Shown here: positions 7,431 to 15,517 of the stretch, in pieces
Layout of the letters: each line of letters opens with the position of its first letter
Position numbering within the stretch: position 1 is the first letter of the stretch
IMG/VR virus record: IMGVR_UViG_3300023179_000009
Span: 186,001 to 250,000 of that record
Length of the DNA stretch: 64,000 nt
Source: a virus
Direction: 5' to 3' (one strand)
The notes under the pieces: generated by a model
Seen by the model: the letters and a program-made list of their open reading frames with translations, nothing else
Databases searched by the model: none
Told to the model about the DNA's origin: nothing
Made by a program: the position numbers and the translations under genes

Positions 7431-8117
7431 ATGGGAATGTTTGATTATATTAAAATAGATGAATCTATTCATTTACCTCTACCAGAGGAAATGAAGAAAT
7501 TTAATATTGAGTTTCAAACAAAGTCTCTCGACAATTCCATGTCCACTTATCTTATAGCAGATGATCGCAATTTGTATGAATTAGATGCACTTTGGGATTG
7601 TGAAAAGAAATCAAACGAACCAGTTAAAAAAATAAATCTTCAATATCATGGGAAAATAAGATTTTACGCATACGAACAAACAGACACTTTGGATTTTTGC
7701 GCAGATTTTGAAGCCAAGTTCACAGATGGGGTTTTATATGCGATAAATTTAATAGATTATAAAAAAATTGAACACGAATCTATTAAATTAAAGATGCAAA
7801 AATTCTTAGAAAAAGATAAAAAAGAACGCAATAAAATATCTTATAGATTTAAAAAATTCATTAAAAACAAAACTCTTTCTATATTTAAAATAAAATCTAA
7901 TCAACTAAGATTTACCTCACCAGAGGTTCTTTTATTTTTTTCAAAGCCAAGAGAAAAAGAAAATAATTATGGTTTGTATTTTAATAAAATCGACACAGGT
8001 TTTAAGTTTACAAAAACAGATTTCTATATGGAAGTAAAAATGCAAGTTTTAGGATTTGGTTTTATTTTTCAAAAATTTAATCTCGACCAACCCTCTTTAG
8101 ATGCGGGGTCGAAATGA
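7431..8117 (+). CDS. Conserved phage hypothetical protein ('MGMFDYI' family)
   Basis: 228 residues, preceded by AGGAG. The N-terminus MGMFDYIKID and the following 'EFQTKSLDN.MSTYLI' are characteristic of a widespread uncharacterised phage family. The C-terminal half is Lys/Asn-rich and more variable. Function unknown. Confidence 0.7.
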   Translation: MGMFDYIKIDESIHLPLPEEMKKFNIEFQTKSLDNSMSTYLIADDRNLYELDALWDCEKKSNEPVKKINLQYHGKIRFYAYEQTDTLDFCADFEAKFTDGVLYAINLIDYKKIEHESIKLKMQKFLEKDKKERNKISYRFKKFIKNKTLSIFKIKSNQLRFTSPEVLLFFSKPREKENNYGLYFNKIDTGFKFTKTDFYMEVKMQVLGFGFIFQKFNLDQPSLDAGSK

Positions 8118-9007
8118 TTAAATTTTTAGTATCCTCAGTGGCAGCAACCACATGTTCAATTGTTATTGCTATGTGTGTGTTGTTTATTTTGGGTCTTATT
8201 GTAAATTTATTTAAATTAAATTATGGTCGAGATGCCTATTGGGTTTTTTCCGCTTCTTTTATCGCAATGATAATAGTCTGGGTGGTTTGTTTTGGTTTTT
8301 TTATGAGTGAAGAAAAAATAAGACCAATGCCACAAGACTCGCCGCCAGTGTTAATTCCAAAAACTAGAAAAAAATTACCTGAACCTATTAGTTATCTTTC
8401 TTCAAAAGTCAACGGAACCGTTCAAAGCATTCATATTGGAGGAAGAAGAGAAATTGTTCCTGTAGTTCAAGTTGAGTTAACAAGATATTTTCATGAAGAA
8501 AATTTATGGGTGTTGGGTGGAGGTACTCCAAACGGAGGAATAATTCAACCAATAGGTAGAAAAAATTACTTTATGCCTGTATTGAGTGGAAATTTAGACT
8601 TTAATTGGAAGGTCTCCAAACCACCTGTTACGCAGTTGTTTGAAGCATCGCATTTGGAAAATGATGAAGATGGTGAGACTAAGGCTTGGAGTGAATTTAG
8701 AGTTGCAAATATAATTTTCAAAGACGAGGAGCCTGTTTCTTTACTATTTAAACATTATGCATATGAAGATGGCAAGTGGAGTGAAATTGCCGGTTACGAA
8801 GCATTTTTTGACGGAAAAGGAATGAGGACTCCGGACGATCCTGTTGTTAAAAGAGAGAATAAAGTTTTTGAACACCCGTTATTCACAGAGCATGCTAAAA
8901 AATGTAAACAATGCTCGGTTAAAGCAATCTCTGGGGAAGATGGCCCAGTGCATCTATGTGAAAAGGGTTTTAAATTACTTCAACAAGATGCAATAAACGA
9001 TCAATGA
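8114..9007 (+). CDS. Membrane protein with soluble C-terminal domain
   Basis: 297 residues. Two transmembrane helices at about 5-33 and 44-66, then a soluble domain of about 230 residues rich in beta strands, with CKQC near residue 268. Overlaps both neighbours by ATGA, so translation is coupled. Resembles no enzyme I know; may be an inner-membrane accessory protein. Confidence 0.6.
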   Translation: MIKFLVSSVAATTCSIVIAMCVLFILGLIVNLFKLNYGRDAYWVFSASFIAMIIVWVVCFGFFMSEEKIRPMPQDSPPVLIPKTRKKLPEPISYLSSKVNGTVQSIHIGGRREIVPVVQVELTRYFHEENLWVLGGGTPNGGIIQPIGRKNYFMPVLSGNLDFNWKVSKPPVTQLFEASHLENDEDGETKAWSEFRVANIIFKDEEPVSLLFKHYAYEDGKWSEIAGYEAFFDGKGMRTPDDPVVKRENKVFEHPLFTEHAKKCKQCSVKAISGEDGPVHLCEKGFKLLQQDAINDQ

Positions 9008-9150
9008 AAACATTATTCATTTACTTGGCTGTTGCTCCTTGGTTTTTAGGATCTGTTGTTTCTTTTTTGTTGTTTGTTTATAATTTGTATGAGTTAATTT
9101 ACTATCTTCTCCATCCAGAAATTAAAACTATTGATGTTGGACCAAAATGA
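9004..9150 (+). CDS. Small membrane protein (48 aa)
   Basis: 48 codons in ATGA overlap at both ends. One transmembrane segment (about residues 4-30, containing GSVVSFLLFVYNLY) and a polar tail. The double overlap supports it being a real gene. Unknown function. Confidence 0.6.
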   Translation: MKTLFIYLAVAPWFLGSVVSFLLFVYNLYELIYYLLHPEIKTIDVGPK

Positions 9151-9332
9151 TTGTAGAATTTTTTGGAGGTATTAAAGATGGGGAATTTCTTTATTTGCCT
9201 AATTTAGAAAAGATTTTGAGTTTTTCAAGTTTTGATTCTATATCGATGAAAGAGAGAAAACATGAGTACGGGCTTGTAGAAGATTGTGATTTAATTTACT
9301 ATCGTTTTTTGGACACGAAAGAAAAAAATTAA
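9147..9332 (+). CDS. Hypothetical protein (61 aa)
   Basis: 61 residues, soluble; begins MIVEFFGGIKDGEF, a pattern seen in small uncharacterised phage proteins. Coupled to neighbours by overlapping stop/start codons at both ends (ATGA and TAATG). Confidence 0.55.
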   Translation: MIVEFFGGIKDGEFLYLPNLEKILSFSSFDSISMKERKHEYGLVEDCDLIYYRFLDTKEKN

Positions 9333-9460
9333 TGAGCGAAGACCACTTGCTTTGGTTGTGTATTCTTGTTTGGTATTTGTATGTTGATTCTTGGGACACT
9401 GCTTTCCGATTAAGGGGCATTTATAGGAGACTTGAGAAATTAGAAAATCATGAAGAATAA
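9332..9460 (+). CDS. Tiny protein with one hydrophobic helix (42 aa)
   Basis: 42 codons: an acidic start, hydrophobic residues 6-17 (LLWLCILVWYLY), then a charged amphipathic helix. ATG shares a base with the upstream stop and its end overlaps the next gene by 11 bp. Likely a micro-protein; unknown. Confidence 0.45.
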   Translation: MSEDHLLWLCILVWYLYVDSWDTAFRLRGIYRRLEKLENHEE

Positions 9461-9830
9461 AAAACAAAAATTCAATTGCGATGTTAATGGCGGCATTATG
9501 GTTGTTGGTGCTCTAAGGTACGCTTTAGGTCGCCACACTTATGTTCCAAAGGCAACCCAAGATTGGGTCACCGAGAACTGGGAAAGTTTAGACACTAAAA
9601 CAAAATGTGTTATTGTTCGTGATGTCCTAGAACATCTTTACGACGAAAATAAAAAATCTCAATCCCCAATAACCGATATTGATGTAAAAGATTGGCAAAA
9701 ATTTGCTATCGAAAGATACTCCGCACTAAATTACGAAGAACGCAAATACGTTGATCAAAGCACGAAACAGCGAGAGGATATGTTTCTTTGGTTTGAAAAA
9801 TTTTTTTACGGTTCAAAAATTAAAGTTTAA
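9450..9830 (+). CDS. Conserved phage hypothetical protein
   Basis: 126 residues. Contains GGIMVVGALRYALGRHTYVP at residues 14-33, the hallmark of an uncharacterised family widely found in phages and plasmids, followed by a helical region rich in Trp and acidic residues. Cytoplasmic; function unknown. Confidence 0.65.
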   Translation: MKNKKQKFNCDVNGGIMVVGALRYALGRHTYVPKATQDWVTENWESLDTKTKCVIVRDVLEHLYDENKKSQSPITDIDVKDWQKFAIERYSALNYEERKYVDQSTKQREDMFLWFEKFFYGSKIKV

Positions 9831-9835
9831 TTTTT

Positions 9836-10054
9836 ATGGTACTTTTTATAGATTATTTATTTTTTGTTTTGGGTTTATTTTTTGTTTTTAAAATATTTCC
9901 AATTTTTATTCCTGGATTGGTGGGTGAAAAGTATTGTTGGTTAGTTTATGGTGATCCGAGGGGCATGGTGTTTGCTTATTTTGTACAATGGTTGTTTTTG
10001 GAATTACTAATTGGTTTAATTTTTGTTGTAATTTCAAAATGGGTAATTGCGTAA
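9836..10054 (+). CDS. Small membrane protein (72 aa)
   Basis: 72 residues with two transmembrane helices (about 4-29 and 46-70) joined by a short polar loop with GEKYC and DPRG. Overlaps the next gene by 8 bp. Holin-like in topology only; nothing else supports lysis. Confidence 0.55.
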   Translation: MVLFIDYLFFVLGLFFVFKIFPIFIPGLVGEKYCWLVYGDPRGMVFAYFVQWLFLELLIGLIFVVISKWVIA

Positions 10055-10409
10055 CCACCAGACCCTTCACAAGAATGAATTGAAATTGAATTATTTTTGC
10101 TACGATCCTAAATGGCCTCACGGAATTCCTAGAAGTGAGCCACCATACACTTACGACTACGTTAAAGATTTAAGGTATGTTTTTTTAAACCAAAATTTTT
10201 TTAAAAACAAATTTCCAGAAGGTAAAAATCGATTAAAAAATGCTTTTACGTCTGATGGAAAAGTTATTTACCAAGTTCAGTTTAACGATAAATTGACAAC
10301 AGTTTATCAGATTAGTTTTCATAAAACTGAAGAAAAAATTGATGATTTCTTGGATTGGCTCAATCAACAAATAAAATTTTCAAACAAAATAAGCGAAAAC
10401 ACAAAATGA
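10047..10409 (+). CDS. Hypothetical protein (120 aa)
   Basis: 120 residues, likely starting at TTG 10047 because no ATG or GTG is available before the conserved-looking region. Has aromatic-rich N-terminus (YFCYDPKWPHG) and a helical C-terminus. ATGA overlap with the next gene. Function unknown. Confidence 0.5.
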   Translation: MRNHQTLHKNELKLNYFCYDPKWPHGIPRSEPPYTYDYVKDLRYVFLNQNFFKNKFPEGKNRLKNAFTSDGKVIYQVQFNDKLTTVYQISFHKTEEKIDDFLDWLNQQIKFSNKISENTK

Positions 10410-10642
10410 CTAAAGAAGAGCAAATCGAATATGTAAAGTCTGGAAAGCCATATCGAACAACCGATGGAAAAGTTTTTCAAAATGGAATTCGGTTATCTTT
10501 GCATAAAGGTTTTTGGTGGCTTGATGTTGGTTGTGCAGTTGCCCCAGAAGGTCAAGAAAAAAATCTTCCTTTGATTGATTTAGATGTTTTTCCTAAAATT
10601 ACTCCTAATTGGATTTTTGTGGGTGGAAAGAAGAAGTCTTGA
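10406..10642 (+). CDS. Hypothetical protein (78 aa)
   Basis: 78 residues from ATG 10406 (ATGA overlap). 'GKPYRTTDGKVF.NGIRLSLHKGFWWL' looks like a small beta-barrel. Last gene before a GC-richer non-coding stretch. Confidence 0.5.
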   Translation: MTKEEQIEYVKSGKPYRTTDGKVFQNGIRLSLHKGFWWLDVGCAVAPEGQEKNLPLIDLDVFPKITPNWIFVGGKKKS

Positions 10643-10777
10643 TTTTTTTAGTTAAAAATTATATGATAAAATCCGACAGGCAGAGATTTGCCGTATCTCG
10701 TGGCTAGGTGTGGGCAAACCTGAACATTTTTGGTGTCACAGAAACCACGGGCGACCTGTTTTTTTAGAAAGTAAATT
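10643..10777 (+). other. Non-coding stretch with short hairpins, GC-richer than its surroundings
   Basis: No open frame of note. TTTGCC (10,687-10,692) can pair with GGCAAA (10,713-10,718), and TGGT with ACCA around 10,731-10,748; a run of T at about 10,759-10,765 follows GGGCGACCTG. It could be a leader or transcript end linked to the similarly GC-rich gene that follows. No tRNA fold fits. Confidence 0.3.
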
Positions 10778-11068
10778 GTGATTGAAAAACAAGTACCTCT
10801 ATACGAACTTCTGGCATCTGTGCCGGAAGACCACCGGTTGGTCATCCATGGGGAAGGAAATTTTCCGTCCAGCACCAGCATTCCAGTGGGGCGACTGTGC
10901 CATGAGGCATCAAAGGAGTTAGAAAAACAATTTGAACTCCGCTGTGTCGTCAGACGACTCTTGGACGATGTGAATGCCCGACACCCGGACAAGAACCCTA
11001 AAAAGTGGAACTGTCCTCACATGCAGGCTTTGGATGACATGACAAGGATAAAAAATGAAAATGATTGA
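10778..11068 (+). CDS. Hypothetical protein, GC-rich relative to neighbours
   Basis: 96 residues from GTG 10778 (in-frame stop at 10,772 blocks an earlier start). Helical, with RHPDKNPKKWNCPHM near the C-terminus. Its codons use G and C far more than the surrounding genes, suggesting a different origin. Overlaps the next gene by 14 bp. Confidence 0.5.
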   Translation: MIEKQVPLYELLASVPEDHRLVIHGEGNFPSSTSIPVGRLCHEASKELEKQFELRCVVRRLLDDVNARHPDKNPKKWNCPHMQALDDMTRIKNEND

Positions 11069-11318
11069 AGTCTATCTGTGTGATAGATGCGAAAAGATGA
11101 TAATGCCTACGCCAAACGACAAATCTCCCCCTAATGGATTTGTCGTCGAGGGCAACATATACGTTGCAGAAAAAAGATTGGGCGGTCTTATTGGTTGCAA
11201 TTTTCAAAAAGCTGACAAGGATGGCGTAATTAACATCAAAGAAATTGGGAAAAATTGCTTTTGTAGAGATTGTTTTTTGAAAGTTTTGCACATCGAAACT
11301 ATAGGAATTAGATCATGA
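11055..11318 (+). CDS. Zinc-ribbon protein (87 aa)
   Basis: 87 residues. CDRC at residues 9-12 and CRDC near 73-76 form a four-Cys zinc site with a beta insert between. Same layout as the small ribbons at 1233 and 1751. Overlaps the following gene by ATGA. Confidence 0.6.
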   Translation: MKMIEVYLCDRCEKMIMPTPNDKSPPNGFVVEGNIYVAEKRLGGLIGCNFQKADKDGVINIKEIGKNCFCRDCFLKVLHIETIGIRS

Positions 11319-11518
11319 ACAAAACAAAAGATTTAGTGACTTATTATGTTTGTTACGACAAAAACGCTCCAAAGCCTATGAGTAAATGGATCTGTGTCAG
11401 AACCAGCAAAGATGGAGAAATTGTCGGTTATTTCAATCCAGACTTCAGCACCGCTGGGTTAAGTGCATTAGATTATATCACAAACAACACAAAGCAAATT
11501 GAGCAGACCGATGACTGA
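11315..11518 (+). CDS. Hypothetical protein (67 aa)
   Basis: 67 residues, soluble, no recognised domain. ATGA overlap upstream and 8-bp overlap downstream. Confidence 0.5.
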   Translation: MNKTKDLVTYYVCYDKNAPKPMSKWICVRTSKDGEIVGYFNPDFSTAGLSALDYITNNTKQIEQTDD

Positions 11519-12278
11519 TTTAAATCAATACACCGTCGAAGTTGAAAAAGTGCCAACTAAACCGGGTTGTTGGGATTATTTAAATGTTAAAATACTTTAC
11601 GAAGGAAAACAAATAGGTTCTTATCAAAGAAACTATTCTAGTTTTTTTGATACATTTTGTCCTTTTGAACAAAATGGCAAGATTTATGCCCTGTATTCTA
11701 AAGATTATACCGGAACAAGAGTCATGAGTCTGCCTGATTGTGTAGATATTTGTGGCGAAGAAAGAGATGGGTGTGGATTTTGTCCAATAGAGTTTTACGT
11801 TCCAAAAGAAGGTAAGGGACAGTATGGATTTGTTTCTGGGTGTGTTTGGGGCGATGACCACAGCGACAAATTGCAATTTTTAGATTTGGGTCAAATTGAA
11901 CAAGGCATATTTAAAAGAGAAGATAGATTTGGATACATCGAACTGCCATCAAGTTTACAATTAAAAGACTGTGTTAGGATTGGTGGTTGCGATGAAAAAG
12001 ACCCAATAGATGTTTGGGTTAATATAATAGAAGAAAAGCACTATAGACTTAATGATACTAGAGAAAATATAGCCTGGATTAAATTAGTTGACGAATTGGT
12101 CATAGGCAACCAAATGGTTAAACTAATTGATTATTTGAATAAAAAATATTGCAAAAAGTGTGGGTATTATCTTGAATCAAGAACGTATTTTAAGGACGTT
12201 GTAAAAGAAGATGGATCCAAAGAGAGGATAAAGTGTAATTTTGAAAATGATGAATTGGCGTGTAAGTGTAGTGAATAA
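11511..12278 (+). CDS. Conserved hypothetical protein with C-terminal zinc ribbon
   Basis: 255 residues from ATG 11511. The order VKILYEGKQIGSYQRNYS, FDTFCPFEQNGKIYALYSKDYT and DICGEE...GFCPIEFYVP matches an uncharacterised family found in many bacteria and phages. The C-terminal 45 residues add CKKCGYY and CKC, a probable zinc ribbon not part of that core. Function unknown. Confidence 0.65.
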   Translation: MTDLNQYTVEVEKVPTKPGCWDYLNVKILYEGKQIGSYQRNYSSFFDTFCPFEQNGKIYALYSKDYTGTRVMSLPDCVDICGEERDGCGFCPIEFYVPKEGKGQYGFVSGCVWGDDHSDKLQFLDLGQIEQGIFKREDRFGYIELPSSLQLKDCVRIGGCDEKDPIDVWVNIIEEKHYRLNDTRENIAWIKLVDELVIGNQMVKLIDYLNKKYCKKCGYYLESRTYFKDVVKEDGSKERIKCNFENDELACKCSE

Positions 12279-12304
12279 AATCAACTACCAACAACAAAAC
12301 AAAA

Positions 12305-12345
12305 AGTCTTAAGTGTTCTTTAGAAAACAAACCATTCTTAAGACT
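12305..12345 (+). promoter_or_regulatory. Intergenic hairpin, 9-bp stem
   Basis: AGTCTTAAG (12,305-12,313) pairs perfectly with CTTAAGACT (12,337-12,345) around a 23-base loop, in the 94-bp gap before the zinc protein at 12,373. No T-tract follows, so a leader structure or protein-binding site is more likely than a terminator. Confidence 0.4.
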
Positions 12346-12372
12346 CAATCATCAAACACATGGGCGAAATCA

Positions 12373-12564
12373 ATGGCAAGGATCTATGCCACAACCGAAG
12401 ACGGACGGTGTGTACTGCATGAGATTCAATGCGATTCCTGCGGAGTAAAAATTAAGCCCGGAAGCGATGTCTATGGTTGGCTTGTTGTAGGCTCAGACAA
12501 CGGGCCGGGAACCGATAAAACAAGGCTGTACTACTGCCATGAATGCCGCAACAAGATCGTATAA
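12373..12564 (+). CDS. Small zinc-ribbon protein (63 aa)
   Basis: 63 residues from ATG 12373 (MARIYATTEDG). CDSCG and CHEC give a four-Cys site. GC-richer than neighbours, like the gene at 10,778. An upstream in-frame ATG at 12,313 would place the intergenic hairpin within coding sequence and is less likely. Confidence 0.6.
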   Translation: MARIYATTEDGRCVLHEIQCDSCGVKIKPGSDVYGWLVVGSDNGPGTDKTRLYYCHECRNKIV

Positions 12565-12590
12565 TGCCGAACAAATGAAAAGGAAAAGAA

Positions 12591-12866
12591 ATGAAATTAA
12601 AAAAAGACGAAATGATTCAGAGTGTGGTCATTACGTTTAACGATGGATCTACGGCTACTTTTAGTGGCCCAGCGGTTTGTTTTAAGGGTGAGAAAAAGAA
12701 AATATTAGACATAAGTTTCACTGAACCCAAGGCTCTTCCTAAAGATTGCAGTTGGAACATTACCGAAGGCGACTCGCTTTCAAATGTAAAAAAACAAAAT
12801 GGAAGACCTATGCCTAAAGGGCCACCACCACCGTTGAAAGTAAAAAATGAAACCCGAAGCAATTAA
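12591..12866 (+). CDS. Hypothetical protein (91 aa)
   Basis: 91 residues, AAAGG-type ribosome site 9 bp upstream. N-terminal half reads as a small beta domain (VVITFNDGSTATFSG); the C-terminus is Pro/Lys-rich and probably disordered. Overlaps the next gene by 20 bp. Confidence 0.55.
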   Translation: MKLKKDEMIQSVVITFNDGSTATFSGPAVCFKGEKKKILDISFTEPKALPKDCSWNITEGDSLSNVKKQNGRPMPKGPPPPLKVKNETRSN

Positions 12867-13041
12867 AAAATTAGTTTTAATTTATTCGTTCGCTTTATTT
12901 TTCATAATATCCTGCTATTTCCAGCAAACATCACTCTGTTTACTTTTTGCAGGGTTTATATTAGGATTTTTAGCTAACGAGTCTTTTTTTGTAAATGATC
13001 ACAATCATCGAAATGATGTCTTTCCCCTTGAGGATAACTAA
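12847..13041 (+). CDS. Small membrane protein (64 aa)
   Basis: 64 residues with two closely spaced hydrophobic helices (about 9-26 and 29-45), then an acidic/His-rich tail. Unknown function. Confidence 0.5.
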   Translation: MKPEAIKKLVLIYSFALFFIISCYFQQTSLCLLFAGFILGFLANESFFVNDHNHRNDVFPLEDN

Positions 13042-13042
13042 A

Positions 13043-13297
13043 ATGAATGTCGGCAAAGAACTAGTTCATAGACTAAAGCATGTTAATGAAATGATTGAAG
13101 CAGGTAATCCAAAAACGTGGGTTGAATATTTTAAGCCCAAAACAATTTTTAGTGGCAAAATTTACGGCAAAGAGAACAGTCAGTGTTTGCACGATAATTG
13201 TTCTATGTGCGATGGAACTGGAATAAGAAAAGATGGCTTGGGTGCGTGTATCCACATGATGAGTTGCTCTTGCCGAAAATGCAAATTAAATGATTAA
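13043..13297 (+). CDS. Cys-rich small protein
   Basis: 84 residues from ATG 13043, 1 bp after the upstream stop. Ends with CSMCDGTG...CSCRKCK; CxxCxGxG is the DnaJ-type zinc repeat, here in a single incomplete copy. May be a small zinc-binding adaptor. Overlaps the next gene by 8 bp. Confidence 0.55.
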   Translation: MNVGKELVHRLKHVNEMIEAGNPKTWVEYFKPKTIFSGKIYGKENSQCLHDNCSMCDGTGIRKDGLGACIHMMSCSCRKCKLND

Positions 13298-13559
13298 AAA
13301 ATACAGAGTGATCAAAAAAGACAACCAATACGGTTTTCATGTTGTGTTTTTTGACGAAAAAGACAGTATTCTTAGAATAGAAGAGGATCCTCTTTTTTCT
13401 GGCGAAGGACTTTTGGGTCTTTTGCGAGAATGGGAGAAAGTGCAAGAAGCGTGGGGTGAATCGGTGGTGAACTTTCACACCTACGAAGAAGATCATTCAC
13501 ATAACTCTTTAAATAAAACTAATTGGGAGAAAGCGGTCACTAGGATTTCCGAAACATGA
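13290..13559 (+). CDS. Hypothetical protein (89 aa)
   Basis: 89 residues, soluble, no domain recognised. Start overlaps the upstream gene and its stop shares ATGA with the next. Confidence 0.5.
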   Translation: MIKKYRVIKKDNQYGFHVVFFDEKDSILRIEEDPLFSGEGLLGLLREWEKVQEAWGESVVNFHTYEEDHSHNSLNKTNWEKAVTRISET

Positions 13560-13822
13560 TCCAACCGCAAGAAAAACACACAACTGAATCGAATCAAACA
13601 ATGAGATTAAAAATGTTTGTAACCGAGAGAGATTGGCCTTTTTTTGTTTTTTGTTCTTTTCTTTTTATGGTCGGCATGATTTTAGGAGTCCAAGCAGAAA
13701 AATTCGCAACACACGAATTCAAAAAAGAAGCAGTTAAAAATAATGCTGCACGCTGGGTCGTTGACGAAGAAGGCAATACAAAGTTTGAATGGAACTCACC
13801 AATAGAAAAGGAAACAAAATGA
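13556..13822 (+). CDS. Single-pass membrane protein (88 aa)
   Basis: 88 residues; transmembrane helix at about 29-48 (FFVFCSFLFMVGMILGVQ) between a polar N-terminus and a soluble charged C-terminal half. ATGA overlap at both ends. Confidence 0.55.
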   Translation: MIQPQEKHTTESNQTMRLKMFVTERDWPFFVFCSFLFMVGMILGVQAEKFATHEFKKEAVKNNAARWVVDEEGNTKFEWNSPIEKETK

Positions 13823-14025
13823 GTGACGACAAGCTATACAAATTAATTATTTTAAAAATTATGATCATCATTATGATCGCATTATTCATAATGACCTTTA
13901 ATTCATATAAGATAAGTGAAGATGTAAAAAACATCAGATATGATGTTTATGAATTACGAGCCAGACACCAATGGCCTAATTTGTTTCCGCCATATCGACC
14001 AGAAAATGAAAGAACCCCAAAATGA
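13819..14025 (+). CDS. Single-pass membrane protein (68 aa)
   Basis: 68 residues from ATG 13819 (ATGA overlap). Transmembrane helix about 8-30 followed by a short helical stretch, then a Pro-rich end. Phage spanin inner subunits have a comparable outline but none of the required partner features are seen. Confidence 0.5.
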   Translation: MSDDKLYKLIILKIMIIIMIALFIMTFNSYKISEDVKNIRYDVYELRARHQWPNLFPPYRPENERTPK

Positions 14026-14489
14026 ACGAATACGAAACAATATTGCCTTCTCCGACAAATATTCGCAGAAAAGCTATCCAAGAGTCTGTGCAATTGTTTT
14101 TAACGTTGCTTGCACTTTTAGTAATGATTTTTTTTCTTGCTTATTGTGATTATGCGTGGCGAAACACAATGAATTCTGCTATATTTTGTCCCAATGATAT
14201 TAATCCGAACAATGTCGTGGAAAAATATCATGAATATCACTTAATTAAAGTTTTGGATAAAAACACAGATGAAATTAAGAGATCTTATGGTGAAAATTAC
14301 GATGTAAGACTAAGACTTTTAGGCAAAGACTCATTCGTGACTGAAGTATCTGTTTTGGAGGATTCTAAAAAATTACCCAAAACTGTTCTGGTGATGAATA
14401 AAATAGACTCTGATGAGTATTTGTATTTTGAAACAAGATATAAAAATTTTAATAAAAAAGACTGGGGATTAAAAAATGGAAACCCTTAA
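14022..14489 (+). CDS. Single-pass membrane protein (155 aa)
   Basis: 155 residues. Transmembrane helix at about 24-45 (LFLTLLALLVMIFFLAYC), then about 105 residues of beta-rich soluble domain. Third consecutive membrane protein in overlapping genes, suggesting they are made together. Function unknown. Confidence 0.55.
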   Translation: MNEYETILPSPTNIRRKAIQESVQLFLTLLALLVMIFFLAYCDYAWRNTMNSAIFCPNDINPNNVVEKYHEYHLIKVLDKNTDEIKRSYGENYDVRLRLLGKDSFVTEVSVLEDSKKLPKTVLVMNKIDSDEYLYFETRYKNFNKKDWGLKNGNP

Positions 14490-15201
14490 CCTCGTTGACA
14501 AGTCAATACTCTGGATCCCGGTGACTGAACGTCTTCCAGAAGACGAATCCGATGTGCTTGTTGTGGTGCATCCGTGTTGGTCTACACAACCGTACCACGA
14601 GATCGGTCAGTGGAGAAAGGGCCGGTACTGGTGCGTGCCCGATGATGCCTCGCCGGTCACTCACTGGGCTCCTTTGCCTACAATTCCCGAACCACAAACG
14701 AATAAATATATAGAAAATATTATTTTGTATCTTAACCATATAGAAGGAGATAATTTAGAAAAATGTCTAAGCTTATTAAGGTTTTTTACGACCAACCATA
14801 GAGATGCACCAGGATCTTCAAATAATCATCAAGCATACAAATCAGGATATTACAAACATATTAATGATGTGCTTGATTATGCGTTGTTTTTATATAGTGA
14901 ATTATCATCAAGAGAACCACTGGATTTTAGTCTAGCCGATGCTATTTTAGTTTTATTTTTACACGATATAGAAAAGCCCATTAAATATTCTAAAGATTAT
15001 AATGGAATTAAAGATTCAGAAACTATTCGAAATAATCTTATCAAGCAATTCGATATACAATTGACCGAAGAACAAAACTTAGCAATAAAATATATTCATG
15101 GAGAAAATTTAGACTATAAAAAAAATGAAAGGGTCATGTCTCCCCTATGTGCTTTTTGCCACTGTTGCGATATAATCAGTGCGAGAATATTTTGTAATTA
15201 A
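14476..15201 (+). CDS. DUF551 domain fused to HD-type phosphohydrolase-like domain
   Basis: 241 residues. Residues 12-70 are a DUF551 module (WIPVTERLPED..VLVVV, G.W.....W, VTHWAPLP). From about residue 95 the chain has an HD arrangement: His in GYYKHINDVLDYA, HD in FLHDIEKP, and a late Asp in CHCCDIISAR. HD proteins hydrolyse phosphate esters of nucleotides. Base composition changes abruptly at the domain junction (about 14,700): the DUF551 part is GC-richer, the HD part AT-rich like the neighbours, suggesting a recent fusion. Confidence 0.7.
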   Translation: METLNLVDKSILWIPVTERLPEDESDVLVVVHPCWSTQPYHEIGQWRKGRYWCVPDDASPVTHWAPLPTIPEPQTNKYIENIILYLNHIEGDNLEKCLSLLRFFTTNHRDAPGSSNNHQAYKSGYYKHINDVLDYALFLYSELSSREPLDFSLADAILVLFLHDIEKPIKYSKDYNGIKDSETIRNNLIKQFDIQLTEEQNLAIKYIHGENLDYKKNERVMSPLCAFCHCCDIISARIFCN

Positions 15202-15214
15202 AAAGGACTAGTCA

Positions 15215-15511
15215 ATGGGATATTTTGTAACTAAACATGGCGAATCTTGGCAAAATTGCTTAGATGCAGTTGTTGGAAACATACATTTGATTAAAACGGC
15301 TGGCGATATAGATTATGACTATTTATTTGATTTTGCAGAAGGGTATCTTAAAGAAGCAAAGCAAAAATATATTGAAAATAGAAAAAACTACGAGCGTTGT
15401 TTAAATTGTCAAAAATTTGTATTAAAAACAAACGCAATCAAGATAAATGACAGATATTTCTGTGACGACTACTGTTGTCTAAAATATAAACAGGAAGAGT
15501 TTGGAGAGTGA
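15215..15511 (+). CDS. Zinc-ribbon protein (98 aa)
   Basis: 98 residues with AAGGA ribosome site. Helical N-terminal 60 residues, then CLNCQKF and CDDYC, a C-terminal zinc site. Function unknown. Confidence 0.6.
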   Translation: MGYFVTKHGESWQNCLDAVVGNIHLIKTAGDIDYDYLFDFAEGYLKEAKQKYIENRKNYERCLNCQKFVLKTNAIKINDRYFCDDYCCLKYKQEEFGE

Positions 15512-15517
15512 ATAACA

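Noticed and set aside
10643-10777. Possible tRNA or tmRNA in the GC-rich gap
   Set aside because: No T-loop GTTCRANTCC, no acceptor stem pairing, no CCA end.
13819-14489. Spanin or holin pair among the membrane proteins
   Set aside because: Only the single-helix topology fits; no paired lipoprotein, endolysin or other lysis gene is adjacent.
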